A stretch of 64,000 bases of DNA from contig JADJNW010000004.1 in NCBI GenBank assembly GCA_016714085.1, positions 124,001 to 188,000 of the forward strand. Reading direction: 5' to 3'. The notes beneath the pieces were generated by a model. That model had not been told where the DNA came from, did no database searches, and worked only from the letters and a program-made list of their open reading frames with translations. Positions 53,514 through 62,940 of this stretch are shown here, one piece after another. Origin of the DNA: Saprospiraceae bacterium (GTDB taxonomy: Bacteria; Bacteroidota; Bacteroidia; Chitinophagales; Saprospiraceae). A program made the translations under genes and the position numbers. Positions within the stretch are counted from its first letter, which is position 1; each line of letters begins with the position of its first letter.

Positions 53514-54872
53514 ATGGGGCATACGCTAATTTTTGACATCGGAAAAACCAATAAAAAAGCCTTCGTCTTTGATGAAAATTATCAGGAATTGTACAAGGTT
53601 TATAGCACTTTTGAAGAACAAACAGATGCAGATGGTTTTCCATGCGATGACCTGGACGCTATTCAAAATTGGATACAGCAAACGATTCGAACTATTTTTC
53701 AAGAAGGAAAATATGCAATTGATGCCATCAATTTTTCTACTTACGGGGCAAGTTTTGTGCATTTGGATAAAAATGGTAAACCACTTACGCCTTTGTATAA
53801 TTACCTCAAAATCATCCCAGAAGATATTCTACAATCTTTTTATAAAAAATATGGAGACCAATTAAGCATTGCCCGTGAAACCGCGTCGCCGCCTTTGGGA
53901 ATGCTCAATTCCGGTTTGCAATTGTATTGGCTCAAGCATACCAAACCCGGCGTTTTTCAGAAAATTCGCTGGTCGCTGCACTTGCCGCAGTATCTGAGCT
54001 ATTTGTTGACGGGCATTCCGCAGAGCGAGTACACCAGCATTGGTTGCCATACGATGCTTTGGGATTTTGCAAAAAACGACTACCACAATTGGGTTTATGC
54101 GGAAGAAATAGATCAAATTTTGCCGCCCATTCTGAACACAACCACAAGTATTAACACCTTTGTTCTCGAGAAAAAAGTGAAAGTAGGTATCGGTATTCAT
54201 GATAGTTCGGCGGCTTTGTTACCTTATATTCGGTCAGATGAAAAGCCTTTTTTGTTGATTTCGACAGGCACCTGGAGCATTGCGCTCAATCCATTTAATG
54301 ATGATTTGCTGGCTGATAAGGATTTACAAAACGATTGTTTGAAGTTTATGCGGGTGGATGGTAAGTCCGTCAAAGCGGCTCGTTTGTTTCTGGGACAAGA
54401 GTATAATATTCAGGTTCAAAAATTACAACAATTTTATAATAAAAGTAATAATAAGCATCAAAAAACGCCTTTTGATGAAAATATTTATAAAAAATTATTA
54501 AAAAATGATGCTCATTATTTTGCTTTTGAATACTTAAAAACGCCCTGGCAACAGCCGAAAACGAGTCAATTACAAGCATTTCAAAATTTTACAGAAGCTT
54601 ATCATCAATTGATGTGGGAATTGGTGCAATTGCAAATTGCAGCAGCCAAAAGAGCCATTGGACAAGTAAATATTTACCAACTTTACATTGACGGTGGATT
54701 TGCGGATAATGAAATTTTTGTCCAAATGCTGGCGCGGCATTTTGTAAATATCAAATTGAAAACAACGCAATCGCCTTTAGGCTCGGCACTTGGGGCGGCG
54801 ATGGTTATTTCCGATACAATAATCGATAAAGATTTTTTAAAAAATAATTATGCGTTGAAAAAGCATAATTAA
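53514..54872 (+). CDS. rhaB: Rhamnulokinase (FGGY family)
   Basis: A 452-residue kinase, L-rhamnulose to L-rhamnulose-1-phosphate with ATP. The first domain has IFDIGKTNKKAFVFDE (ATP phosphate binding) and INFSTYGASFVHLD; the second has GIGIHDSSAALLPY and LISTGTWSIALNPF, then LYIDGGFADNEIFVQML and SPLGSALGAAM. The GKTNKK start and the HDSSAA catalytic Asp are typical of the short Bacteroidota rhamnulokinases. It follows the isomerase by 12 bp in the operon. Confidence 0.92.
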   Translation: MGHTLIFDIGKTNKKAFVFDENYQELYKVYSTFEEQTDADGFPCDDLDAIQNWIQQTIRTIFQEGKYAIDAINFSTYGASFVHLDKNGKPLTPLYNYLKIIPEDILQSFYKKYGDQLSIARETASPPLGMLNSGLQLYWLKHTKPGVFQKIRWSLHLPQYLSYLLTGIPQSEYTSIGCHTMLWDFAKNDYHNWVYAEEIDQILPPILNTTTSINTFVLEKKVKVGIGIHDSSAALLPYIRSDEKPFLLISTGTWSIALNPFNDDLLADKDLQNDCLKFMRVDGKSVKAARLFLGQEYNIQVQKLQQFYNKSNNKHQKTPFDENIYKKLLKNDAHYFAFEYLKTPWQQPKTSQLQAFQNFTEAYHQLMWELVQLQIAAAKRAIGQVNIYQLYIDGGFADNEIFVQMLARHFVNIKLKTTQSPLGSALGAAMVISDTIIDKDFLKNNYALKKHN

Positions 54873-54973
54873 GCAAGCATATTTTTCACGCGAAGCCGCG
54901 GAGTTAATGTCAACGTAATGGATTGAAATATGTATTTTGTTGTTTTGCAAAAGCTTACAATGAAATACTTGGT

Positions 54974-55105
54974 GTGGCGGCTGCCGGCAAATCACTGTTC
55001 GACGGAGGAGTTTTTCCATAGGAATCCCTTCGGGAGATTTGCCTAGCCTTTTTGCTTACTTTTCCCCAAAGGAATCACTATGTGATTGGCAATGAAAAAA
55101 GTAAG
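54974..55105. repeat. Dispersed intergenic repeat with hairpin, copy 2
   Basis: The 381-bp gap between rhaB and the lactate oxidoreductase has no gene. It begins its repeat with GTGGCGGCTG (54974-54983). A middle part with short inverted words (TCCC/GGGA) follows, then CTTACTTTT (55055-55063) pairing with AAAAGTAAG (55097-55105). This is the same order of parts as at 2056-2146, in the opposite orientation and more diverged. Confidence 0.45.
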
Positions 55106-55253
55106 AAGACAAGTATTGTCGAAAAACTAAAGCGATAAATAATTAAAAACCAAGCTTATACACCTAAAATAAAGTTGGGACACACTTATGCGATAGATAT
55201 TGGAATTGCGAGCTTTGTAGTTTATAGTTATTGGAATAACCTTAATTCAAAAA

Positions 55254-56407
55254 ATGGCTGACATCAAAATCAATCCGAAATACCCTGATATTGACTATTT
55301 GCGGGAGCGAGCCAGACGCCGAATTCCTCGCTTTGCTTTTGAATACCTCGACGGAGGCTGCAATTCAGAAATCAATCTGCGCCGCAATACTGCCGAGATT
55401 CGGGATGTGCAACTCAAACCCTTCTATTTGCGTGATTATCAGGGCATTTCTATGGAAACCGAGTTGTTCGGTAAAACGTACAGCGCGCCATTTGGCATTG
55501 CACCTATGGGTTTACAAGGGTTGATGTGACCTGCGCTTCAGAGATTTTGGCGAAAGCTGCTTATGCGCATAATATTCCATATATTTTGAGTACCGTTGGC
55601 ACGGCGAGTATTGAAACCATTGCGGAAATTACGCAAGGCAATGCCTGGTTTCAACTCTATCATCCAAAGGAGGACAAACTCAGAGATGACCTTATCAACA
55701 GAGCTGCTGCTGCTGAATATCAGGTTCTTGTCATTTTGTCCGATGTGCCTACGTTTGCGTATCGTGCCAAAGAAATTAGAAACGGCTTGGCGATTCCTCC
55801 TAAAATGACTTTTCTTAATATGTTGCAAATCCTGGGCAGTCCCAATTGGGCGATTCAAACATTGATTGCCGGGCAACCAGAATTCAAAACATTAAAACCA
55901 TACATTCCTAAAGGATTGAGTATAAGTCACCTAGGTGTTTTTATGAATCAAACTTTCTCTGGGCGTTTGAATGAAGAAAAAATTAAACCCATTCGGGATA
56001 GGTGGAAAGGAAAACTAGTACTGAAAGGCGTTGTCAGTGAAGAAGATACCGAAAAAGCTATTGCATTGGGACTGGATGGGATTATTGTATCCAATCACGG
56101 CGGAAGGCAGTTGGATGCTGGGGAATCCACGATCAAGCCTTTGGCAACAATTGCAGAAAAATATAAAGGGCAAATCAAAATAATGATGGACAGTGGCATT
56201 CGCACAGGGCCGGACATCGCGTGTACGCTGGCTTCTGGCGCTGAGTTTGCGTTTTTGGGGCGCTCCTTTATGTATGGCGTGGCGGCGCTGGGAAAAGAAG
56301 GCGGCAACCATACGATTTCTATTTTGAAAAGACAATTTCAGCAAGTGATGGAACAATTGTGCTGCGAACGGATAGCGGATTTGCCCAATCATTTAATCAA
56401 AAAATAA
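55254..56407 (+). CDS. FMN-dependent alpha-hydroxy-acid oxidoreductase (L-lactate dehydrogenase type), frameshifted
   Basis: About 384 residues after joining two frames; the shift is at about 55520-55528 (APFGIAPMGLQGLM, then ASEILAKAAYAHN). The frames carry RRIPRFAFEYLDGG at the start and LSTVGTASIE, then WFQLYHP with the substrate-binding Tyr. The later part has LVLKGVVSEEDTEKA and IVSNHGGRQLD (active-site His, Arg), and DSGIRTGPDI for FMN phosphate. These enzymes oxidise L-lactate or similar 2-hydroxy acids. Next to the rhamnose operon it would turn L-lactate into pyruvate. Confidence 0.85.
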
Positions 56408-56414
56408 AATAAAA

Positions 56415-57814
56415 ATGAACGACCAAGCACCAATAATTGAAACCCATACCGAAGAGTTTGAACGCCAGCCTGTCCCAGCGTCTCATTTGAAAAACTGGAA
56501 AAGCTTTCTTGGTATGTATGCGGGTGAACACGCTGCCGGAACCGAATTTGTCATTGGTACTTTTCCTGACGGCTGGCGTTAGCGCCTTTGATTTAATCAT
56601 CGGATTGCTGCTGGGCAATTTTCTCGCGGTGCTTTCTGGCGATTTTTAACAGCAGAGATTGCTGTCAAGAATCGTTTGACGCTGTATTACCAGTTAGAAA
56701 AGATTTGTGGCAAAAATCTGGTCGTATTTTACAACCTTGCCAATGGTTTATTATTCTGTTTTCTCGCAGGGGCAATGATTACAGTCTCCGCCACCGCCGT
56801 TGGCGTGCCTTTTAATATGGAAATGCCCAAATTGACCGATACGATGCCCAATAGCTCTACTTTTGTTTTGATCGTATTAATAACGGGAGCCATCATTGCC
56901 ATAGTAGCTGCAAAAGGTTATAATGCTGTCGCAAAGGTTGCGAATTGGATGTCGCCTTTCATTGTATTAGCTTTTCTCGCAGCAGGTATCGTAGCTTTAC
57001 GACAGTTGGGCGTAAGTAGCTTCAGCGAGTTTTGGAATATTTGGGGCGATGGAAGTGAACCTTTTCCGGGGCAAATCAAATACACATTTTGGCACGTGGT
57101 CATTTGGTCTTGGTTCTGTAATGCTGCTATGCACATTGGTATGTCCGACTTGAGCGTATTGCGCTATGCGAATAATGCTAAAGTGGGTTGGACGACTGCT
57201 GCAGGAATGTATGTTGGACATTATATGGCATGGATCGCGGCTGCTCTTTTGTATGCCGTTTATTTAAAAACGCCTGAAGCACAGACATTTTTGAGTAATG
57301 GTGCAGCACCTCCTGTTGCACCAGGGCGCTGGCTTATAATGCAATAGGTATATTCGGTATTATCGCGGTTATTATTGCAGGCTGGACGACCGCAAATCCA
57401 ACTATCTATCGCGCAGGTTTAGCTTTTCAAGCCATTATTCCAAAAGCTTCTACTTTTTGGGTGACTATTTTAGCCGGAACAGTAGCGACTATTGCCGGAG
57501 TATTCCCTGCTTTTGCAATGAAACTGCTGGATTTTGTAGCGGTTTACGGGTTTATTTTAGCGCCAGTAGGTGCGATTATTGTGTTTGAACATTTTTTTGC
57601 GGATAAAGCAAGAATTGTTAAAAACTATGCAGCAAAAACAAGCATTTCCTTTAATTGGACGGTTTTAATAGCCTGGCTGCTGAGTGTTGGGTTTTTCTAT
57701 GGAATATCGGTGAGTCAAGGTGTATTTTTATCATTTCTGACGTTGCCAGCTTGGCTGACTTGTGGCATTTTATTCCTGTTATTGAGCAGGTTTACGCAAA
57801 AATCGATAGGATAA
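56415..57814 (+). pseudogene. NCS1-type purine/cytosine permease-like transporter, three frameshifts
   Basis: The ATG at 56415 starts MNDQAPIIETHTEEFERQPVP. The protein is readable across four frame segments with shifts at about 56563, 56640 and 57325-57335. Joined, it gives about 465 residues with about 12 membrane helices and the family-like start WKSFLGMYAGEHAAGTEFVIG and NPTIYRAGLAFQ. Substrates of NCS1 proteins are nucleobases, hydantoin, thiamine and relatives. The position after rhamnose and lactate genes may hint at another carbon source here. Three indels in one gene suggest either poor base quality or real decay. If real, the gene is dead. Confidence 0.7.
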
Positions 57815-57816
57815 AG

Positions 57817-57890
57817 TAGCGCGGGGGAGGCTTGAACTCCCGACCTCAGGATTATGAATCCTGCGCTCTGACCAGCTGAGCTACCGCGCC
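57817..57890 (-). tRNA. tRNA-Met (anticodon CAT)
   Basis: 74 nt on the minus strand. The acceptor GGCGCGG pairs with CCGCGCT (one G-U), the anticodon loop is TTCATAA, the stem is CAGGA/TCCTG, and the T-arm loop reads TTCAAGC. CAT could also be an Ile tRNA modified to lysidine or an initiator; the first pair G-U and the lack of three G-C pairs in the anticodon stem speak against initiator. CCA is not encoded. Confidence 0.9.
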
Positions 57891-57918
57891 ATTTTTTGAG
57901 ATGTTCAATAATAGTCCA

Positions 57919-57946
57919 ACTTCTCGGTTCTGATATCTCACTTCTC
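57919..57946. repeat. Heptanucleotide array, four units
   Basis: ACTTCTC, GGTTCTG, ATATCTC, ACTTCTC in 7-base steps just upstream of the tRNA-Met gene on its strand. Confidence 0.6.
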
Positions 57947-58036
57947 AAAAAGCGAGTGCAAATATCTGCTTTTATTGCGTTATTCGCAATAAGTCAAGTG
58001 ATATTTTTCTATTGTTCATCATTATGGGCGATAAAA

Positions 58037-58471
58037 TTAATGCTTTCGCCAGCGTTTTAGTTCCAGTGCAATATTTTTTTGGCTTTCGCCAAATTCGATC
58101 AGCGTTTCAGCAAAGGTTGGGCTGCGCCATTTTACAGCAGGATTGTTGGAAAATGCGTAAGGTTCTGTTGGAATACCAAAGGAATTTTTGTCCAATTTGC
58201 CATTTTCATTTAGATCATGAAACACCGCGATCGCGTATTTGCCGAAAGGCAATTCAGGAATGGGAATCTCGCAATTGGTTGTCGATATAACAGGAATAAC
58301 TTTCCCAATCGCAGCTTTCTTCAAAAACTGCGATTCGCTTTCATAAATGGCGATGTGTAGCGCACCATTCGCAGCTTCCACATTTTTCACGATTAAGGTA
58401 AGCGTTCCTTTGTTCATAGAAATCAAGGGCATCCAAGTACCTAAAAGTACCAGCATCCATACCATTCGCAT
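58037..58471 (-). CDS. DUF2141 domain protein, exported
   Basis: A 144-residue protein from the ATG at 58471 with a signal peptide (to about residue 20), then one DUF2141 domain. This shows as LTLIVKNVEAANGALHIAIYESE, then PFGKYAIAVFHDLNENGKLDKNSFGIPTEPYAFSNN, the family's best-kept stretch with an Asp/Asn-rich, calcium-like loop. DUF2141 proteins are small beta-sandwich periplasmic or secreted proteins of unknown role. It is separated from cysS by 49 bp on the same strand. Confidence 0.9.
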   Translation of the reverse strand: MRMVWMLVLLGTWMPLISMNKGTLTLIVKNVEAANGALHIAIYESESQFLKKAAIGKVIPVISTTNCEIPIPELPFGKYAIAVFHDLNENGKLDKNSFGIPTEPYAFSNNPAVKWRSPTFAETLIEFGESQKNIALELKRWRKH

Positions 58472-58520
58472 TCGCAATATAAATTTTTGAAGCCTTACAA
58501 CAGCAGATGCGGATTTATGT

Positions 58521-60020
58521 TCACCCTTTTGTCCAGGTAGTGCCTTCCTTGCTGTCTTTTAGTTGAATATCCAACTCTTTCAACACATCGCGGATTTTGT
58601 CGGAAGTCGCCCAGTCCTTGCGGGTGCGGGCATCGGCACGCATATCGATGACGAGTTGCATCAAGCCATCCAGCACACCATTTCCATCCGAAGCGTGATC
58701 TTCATCTAATAGTCCAAAAATATGATATATGAAGTCGTGGAAAGTTTTTTTCAAATGCTCTAATGTTTGAACAGAAACCTCAGCAATATGGAGCTGTCCG
58801 CCTTTCAAAGCATTAATTTTAGTCACCAATTCAAACAAATTTGCCAGCGCCTTAGGCGTATTAAAATCGTCGTTCATATTGGTAAAAGCCTCTGCCAGCA
58901 AATCTTTGATCTCCTGATCTAATGCGCCAACTTGCACTGTTGATGGGGATTCCAAAGATTTCAACGTTTTCATAGCCTCCATCAATCGGCGGAAGCCTTT
59001 TTCTGCTGCTTGCAAAGCTTCATCGGTCAGATCAAGCGGACTGGCGTAATGCGCCTGCAAGATGAAAAAGCGCACCACCATTGGGCTGTAGCCTTTGCTT
59101 ACATGTGGACTATCTCCTGTAAATAATTGCTGTGGTGAAATAGAGTTCCCATCTCGTTTCGACATTTTTTTGCCGTTGAGCAGCAACATATTCGTATGCA
59201 TCCAGTAACGCGCAGGCGTGCAATTGCAAGCGCCATAGTTCTGGGCAATCTCGTTTTCGTGGTGCGGAAATTTCAGATCGTTTCCTCCGCCGTGAATGTC
59301 AAAAGTTTCACCTAAGTACTTGGTACTCATAGCGGAACATTCTAAATGCCAACCAGGGAAGCCGATTGACCAGGGCGAATTCCAGCGCATTAAATGTTCA
59401 GGCGAAGCTTTCATCCAAATGGCGAAATCAGCCGGATGTTTTTTCTCATCCTGATTTTTGAGATTGTCGCGCGATTCAGCGATTAATTCTTCAATAACAC
59501 GGCCCGAAAGCTGACCATAAACTCCTTTATCTTGTGAAAATTTTAAAGTATCAAAATAAACCGAACCATTCTTTTCGTAAGCATAGCCATTATCAATAAT
59601 GCGTTGCACCATTTCAATCTGCTCAATGATGTGCTGGGTTGCGTGAGGTTCGATACTTGGCGGCAACACATTAAAAATGCGCATCATATCATGGAATCCA
59701 TTGGTGTAGCGCTGCACAATTTCCATAGGTTCCACCTGTTCTAATCGGGCCTTTTTGCCAATTTTATCCTCACCTGTCTCGGCAACATCGTCTTCAAGAT
59801 GCCCAACGTCGGTGATATTGCGCACGTAGCGCACTTTGTAGCCCAGGTATGTCAAATAGCGGAACATTACATCGAAACTGATGAAGGTGCGGCAATTGCC
59901 CAAATGCACATCGCTATATACGGTCGGGCCGCAAACGTACATCCCTACATATCCTTCGTGCAAGGATTTGAATTCTTCTTTGTTTCGAGTAAGGCTATTG
60001 TAAATGAACAGATTATCCAT
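58521..60020 (-). CDS. cysS: Cysteinyl-tRNA synthetase
   Basis: Charges tRNA-Cys. The 499-residue length is normal. The ATG at 60020 ([17 protein letters not shown]) is preferred to one ten codons upstream. Motifs: [18 protein letters not shown] (zinc Cys and HIGH-like H-L-G-N), [10 protein letters not shown] (zinc Cys), [16 protein letters not shown], and KMSKR in [11 protein letters not shown]. The C-terminal helical bundle runs to the stop. Confidence 0.96.
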   Translation of the reverse strand: MDNLFIYNSLTRNKEEFKSLHEGYVGMYVCGPTVYSDVHLGNCRTFISFDVMFRYLTYLGYKVRYVRNITDVGHLEDDVAETGEDKIGKKARLEQVEPMEIVQRYTNGFHDMMRIFNVLPPSIEPHATQHIIEQIEMVQRIIDNGYAYEKNGSVYFDTLKFSQDKGVYGQLSGRVIEELIAESRDNLKNQDEKKHPADFAIWMKASPEHLMRWNSPWSIGFPGWHLECSAMSTKYLGETFDIHGGGNDLKFPHHENEIAQNYGACNCTPARYWMHTNMLLLNGKKMSKRDGNSISPQQLFTGDSPHVSKGYSPMVVRFFILQAHYASPLDLTDEALQAAEKGFRRLMEAMKTLKSLESPSTVQVGALDQEIKDLLAEAFTNMNDDFNTPKALANLFELVTKINALKGGQLHIAEVSVQTLEHLKKTFHDFIYHIFGLLDEDHASDGNGVLDGLMQLVIDMRADARTRKDWATSDKIRDVLKELDIQLKDSKEGTTWTKG

Positions 60021-60101
60021 AGTAGAAAAATTTCGCCGCAAAAATAACAACCTATTCGACTGTAAACAAGTTCCTGAGAGATTAGAAATGATAAGGATTT
60101 G

Positions 60102-61154
60102 TTAATTCTCTGGCAACATCAATTCAACAGCCACTGCGACATGATCGGAAAACGAAGTGCGCCGCTTTTGAAAACGCAGAAATTCAAAATCAGGAGAGGA
60201 CAAAAGATAATCGATCCGCAAACCAGGAATATCGCCCACATAAGTAAAGCCCAAGCCTGCCCCTCGACGTTGGAAACTATCTTGCAAGCCCTTGGCAATT
60301 GTATGATACGCATAAGATTGTGGAATATCATTAAAGTCACCACAAACGATTACCGGATATGGGCTTTCCGCAATTACTGCCGCGACTTCCTCTGCTTGTA
60401 GTGCGCGTTTTTGTACGGCACGTTTGAAGCGGCCCATCATCCCGCGCACCTCACGCCAGGTTTCTTCTTCCTGAAGGTCGCCGTCTGTAGCTACTTTGGA
60501 AGCTAAAGATGACACCGCATTGCTCTGTAAATGGACATTAAACACCCGAAAGACTCTGCCGTGAATGTTCAGGTCGGCATACATATAGCCGTTGGAACGA
60601 TTGAATTGCTTGAGCTTTGTTTGCAGAATAGGAAATATCGAAAAAAGAGTTAATTCTTGTTTGGATTTCCAACTATGATGGATATAACCTTTTTGTTGCA
60701 AATAATTAAAATATGCTTCTTGTGGTGCTCTTCTGACGGGAAATTCCTGAAAGCAGAGTATCTGTGGAGGTGTATCGCCAAAAATGTCAGATAGGGCTTC
60801 GGGCGGTGCAAATTCTAATTCGGCTCTAAACTTTTCTGACCCATGCGCATTAAACGATACAATAGAAATACCCTGGGGACTACTTTTACTATTGGCACTC
60901 AAACCTACAATGCTGCGGAAATGCCCCCACCCGAAAATAATGCAACTCAAAGATAATAAAAGGTAATATTTCTTTTGCAAGCCCCAAAAGATAACAAACG
61001 CGATGTTCAATAATAACAAAAGTGGGTACATTAATCCAAAAAAAGCCAAGGGCCAAAATCTGACTGGACTGACTTGGGGCGCGAGATATGCCAAAAAAGT
61101 GGCGAAAATCAGCATGACATTCAGCCATCGCAACAATGGGGAGATATTCCGCAC
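60102..61154 (-). CDS. Endonuclease/exonuclease/phosphatase-family protein with N-terminal membrane helices
   Basis: A 350-residue protein with three hydrophobic helices in the first 90 residues, then an EEP domain facing the periplasm. Motifs: ISIVSFNAHGSE, LCFQEFPVRRAP (metal-binding Glu), VFNVHLQSNAVSS, VIVCGDFNDIPQSYAY (Asp/Asn pair) and the last SFSDHVAVAVEL (catalytic His). The fold cuts phosphodiester bonds, in DNA, phospholipid or sugar phosphates; the target is unknown. The start is a GTG 3 bp after the rhomboid stop, so the genes are coupled. Confidence 0.88.
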   Translation of the reverse strand: MRNISPLLRWLNVMLIFATFLAYLAPQVSPVRFWPLAFFGLMYPLLLLLNIAFVIFWGLQKKYYLLLSLSCIIFGWGHFRSIVGLSANSKSSPQGISIVSFNAHGSEKFRAELEFAPPEALSDIFGDTPPQILCFQEFPVRRAPQEAYFNYLQQKGYIHHSWKSKQELTLFSIFPILQTKLKQFNRSNGYMYADLNIHGRVFRVFNVHLQSNAVSSLASKVATDGDLQEEETWREVRGMMGRFKRAVQKRALQAEEVAAVIAESPYPVIVCGDFNDIPQSYAYHTIAKGLQDSFQRRGAGLGFTYVGDIPGLRIDYLLSSPDFEFLRFQKRRTSFSDHVAVAVELMLPEN

Positions 61155-61157
61155 GGT

Positions 61158-62111
61158 TTATTTTTTACTGGCGTTGAACAGAAACTTTTTTTCTTCTTCC
61201 GTAAGGCTGTCATAGCCATTCTGCTTGATCTTATCAAGGATTGCGTCCAATTGCTCCTGATAGGAGAGATCTTCCTCGTCTGTTACAGGCCCAGCTTTGT
61301 GTACACTGGCTCGAGCCTTTTTACTCGGATTTTTATATACGACTTTCGGACCTTTCGGCGCTCTTTGCAAGCCGCCTTTTTTGAAAATACTGCCTATTTT
61401 ATGGAGAATATTATTGATTGGAAATGCCCAATCCACGCCATTTCGCAATTGTCGCACAAAAATCAAGCCCATAGCTGCACCGCCTAAGTGCGCGAACGAA
61501 CCACCTGTGTTTTCAAGCCGCGTCAACGCTAATAAATCAAGCAATACAAGCACGCCCACAATATATTTTAATCTTACATCCCCAAAAAATAGCAATCGCA
61601 TAATATAATCCGGTGAAATAACGCCGGCTGCAACGACAATTGCCATTACCCCTGCGGATGCGCCAAGCGCGTAATCGCCCATATTGAAAATAGGCGGTAC
61701 TTGTTCTACAAAAATTGGAATGATATTCGCAATAAATAAATAAACCGCAGCGCCAGACAGCCCTCCAAGCAAGTATATAGGCAGCACGCGCTGATTGCCA
61801 ATAAAATCGCCAACGATGCGCCCAAACCAATACAGGAAAAGCATATTCCAGAGGATATGCCAAAGTCCTTGATGCAAAAACATATGCGTGACAATAGACC
61901 AAGGCCGGAGTAGGACATATTTCCAATCAGAATTTAATGCAAATAAGCGTACAAAATTCACTGCATTGCCGCCATTAGCGCTGATCACCTGCATGATCAG
62001 ATTCGCAAAAATAACAATGATAAACACAGCAACGTTGAGAATAATAATCCGCGTTACCATGTTGCCATAATTGAACTCCCGCTTTACATCTTCCAAAATT
62101 GACTGAAACAT
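61158..62111 (-). CDS. Rhomboid intramembrane serine protease with cytoplasmic tail
   Basis: A 317-residue protein. The rhomboid core with six membrane helices has HMFLHQGLWHILWNMLFLYWFG (the H-x-x-x-N pattern in helix 2), the catalytic Ser in GASAGVMAIV and the catalytic His in SFAHLGGAAMG. The C-terminal tail of about 85 residues (PKVVYKNPSKKARA..., then LSYQEQLDAILDKIKQNGYDSLTEEEKKFLF) is a conserved Bacteroidota feature. It cuts membrane proteins within the lipid bilayer. It stands in the usual mutL-rhomboid-rhomboid-EEP order. Confidence 0.92.
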   Translation of the reverse strand: MFQSILEDVKREFNYGNMVTRIIILNVAVFIIVIFANLIMQVISANGGNAVNFVRLFALNSDWKYVLLRPWSIVTHMFLHQGLWHILWNMLFLYWFGRIVGDFIGNQRVLPIYLLGGLSGAAVYLFIANIIPIFVEQVPPIFNMGDYALGASAGVMAIVVAAGVISPDYIMRLLFFGDVRLKYIVGVLVLLDLLALTRLENTGGSFAHLGGAAMGLIFVRQLRNGVDWAFPINNILHKIGSIFKKGGLQRAPKGPKVVYKNPSKKARASVHKAGPVTDEEDLSYQEQLDAILDKIKQNGYDSLTEEEKKFLFNASKK

Positions 62112-62199
62112 CACACTATGCTATTACTAATGACCTCCAAAATTATGACCTTCGCAGGTGATTTTCAAGTAAAACCGACCAGCTTCGAATGTTTTTTAT

Positions 62200-62871
62200 T
62201 TAAAGTTTGCTTCCAAATTTTTTCCAATATAGAATTAACAAAAATCCAAACAAAGCACCCCCCAGATGCGCAAAATGTGCAACGCCACTATTGAAGCGGC
62301 TCAAGCCCATAAACAATTCCAGCCCGGCATAGATTAGAACAAAATATTTTGCTTTAAGTGCGATGGGTGGAAATAAAAGCTGAAGCACATTATTCGGAAA
62401 CAACATACCAAATGCAGCCAGTAAGCCAAACACCGCGCCCGACGCGCCCAGCATAGGCACATTAAAACGATAAGGCGAAACGCCACCGTATTGAATTTCC
62501 AGATAAGTCACAAACAAATGCAATGCAGCTGCACCGAAACCCACGAAAAGATAATAAAACAAAAATCGCCGCGAACCCCACATCGCCTCAATCGGAGGGC
62601 CGAACATATATAAAGCGAACATATTAAAAAATAAGTGCATAAAACCATCGTGCATGAACATATGCGTGACGATCTGGAAGGGTCGGAAATATTCAGAACC
62701 GGGAAAAAACATTGCCAGCATCAAGCGTTTCCACGCATTAAAATCTACTGTTCTTTCATTGATGAGGTCAAACATTTCCTCTGGACTGGGCTCTCCGAGT
62801 AACTGTGTACCCAGAAACATTAATACGTTGATTATCAGCAAGTGTCTTACAACATCCGTTACCCGAAGCAT
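62200..62871 (-). CDS. Rhomboid intramembrane serine protease
   Basis: A 223-residue protein with six helices and no extra tail. Motifs: HMFMHDGFMHLFFNMFALYMFG, catalytic Ser in MLGASGAVFGLL and catalytic His in AHFAHLGGALFGFLL. Substrate unknown. The start is 70 bp after the restored mutL stop, and the gene is 88 bp upstream of the second rhomboid. The two differ in the tail and in helix 1, so they are old paralogues rather than a recent copy. Confidence 0.92.
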   Translation of the reverse strand: MLRVTDVVRHLLIINVLMFLGTQLLGEPSPEEMFDLINERTVDFNAWKRLMLAMFFPGSEYFRPFQIVTHMFMHDGFMHLFFNMFALYMFGPPIEAMWGSRRFLFYYLFVGFGAAALHLFVTYLEIQYGGVSPYRFNVPMLGASGAVFGLLAAFGMLFPNNVLQLLFPPIALKAKYFVLIYAGLELFMGLSRFNSGVAHFAHLGGALFGFLLILYWKKFGSKL

Positions 62872-62940
62872 CGTTCAAATTGATAATTATGGTTATAAAA
62901 TTTCAAGTTCATTTTACCGAAACCTAAGATTCCGGTGATA

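Noticed and set aside
54873..55253. Transposon remnant after rhaB
   Set aside because: There is no transposase fragment and no terminal inverted repeats with target duplication; only the dispersed hairpin repeat is visible.
57715..57948. Protein gene over the tRNA-Met
   Set aside because: It overlaps a clear tRNA and the end of the permease on the other strand; the peptide has no recognisable features.
62859..62940. Extended MutL C-terminus reading through to 62859
   Set aside because: The last 60 residues of that frame are unlike MutL, while the +2 frame gives the standard ending and a stop at 62941.
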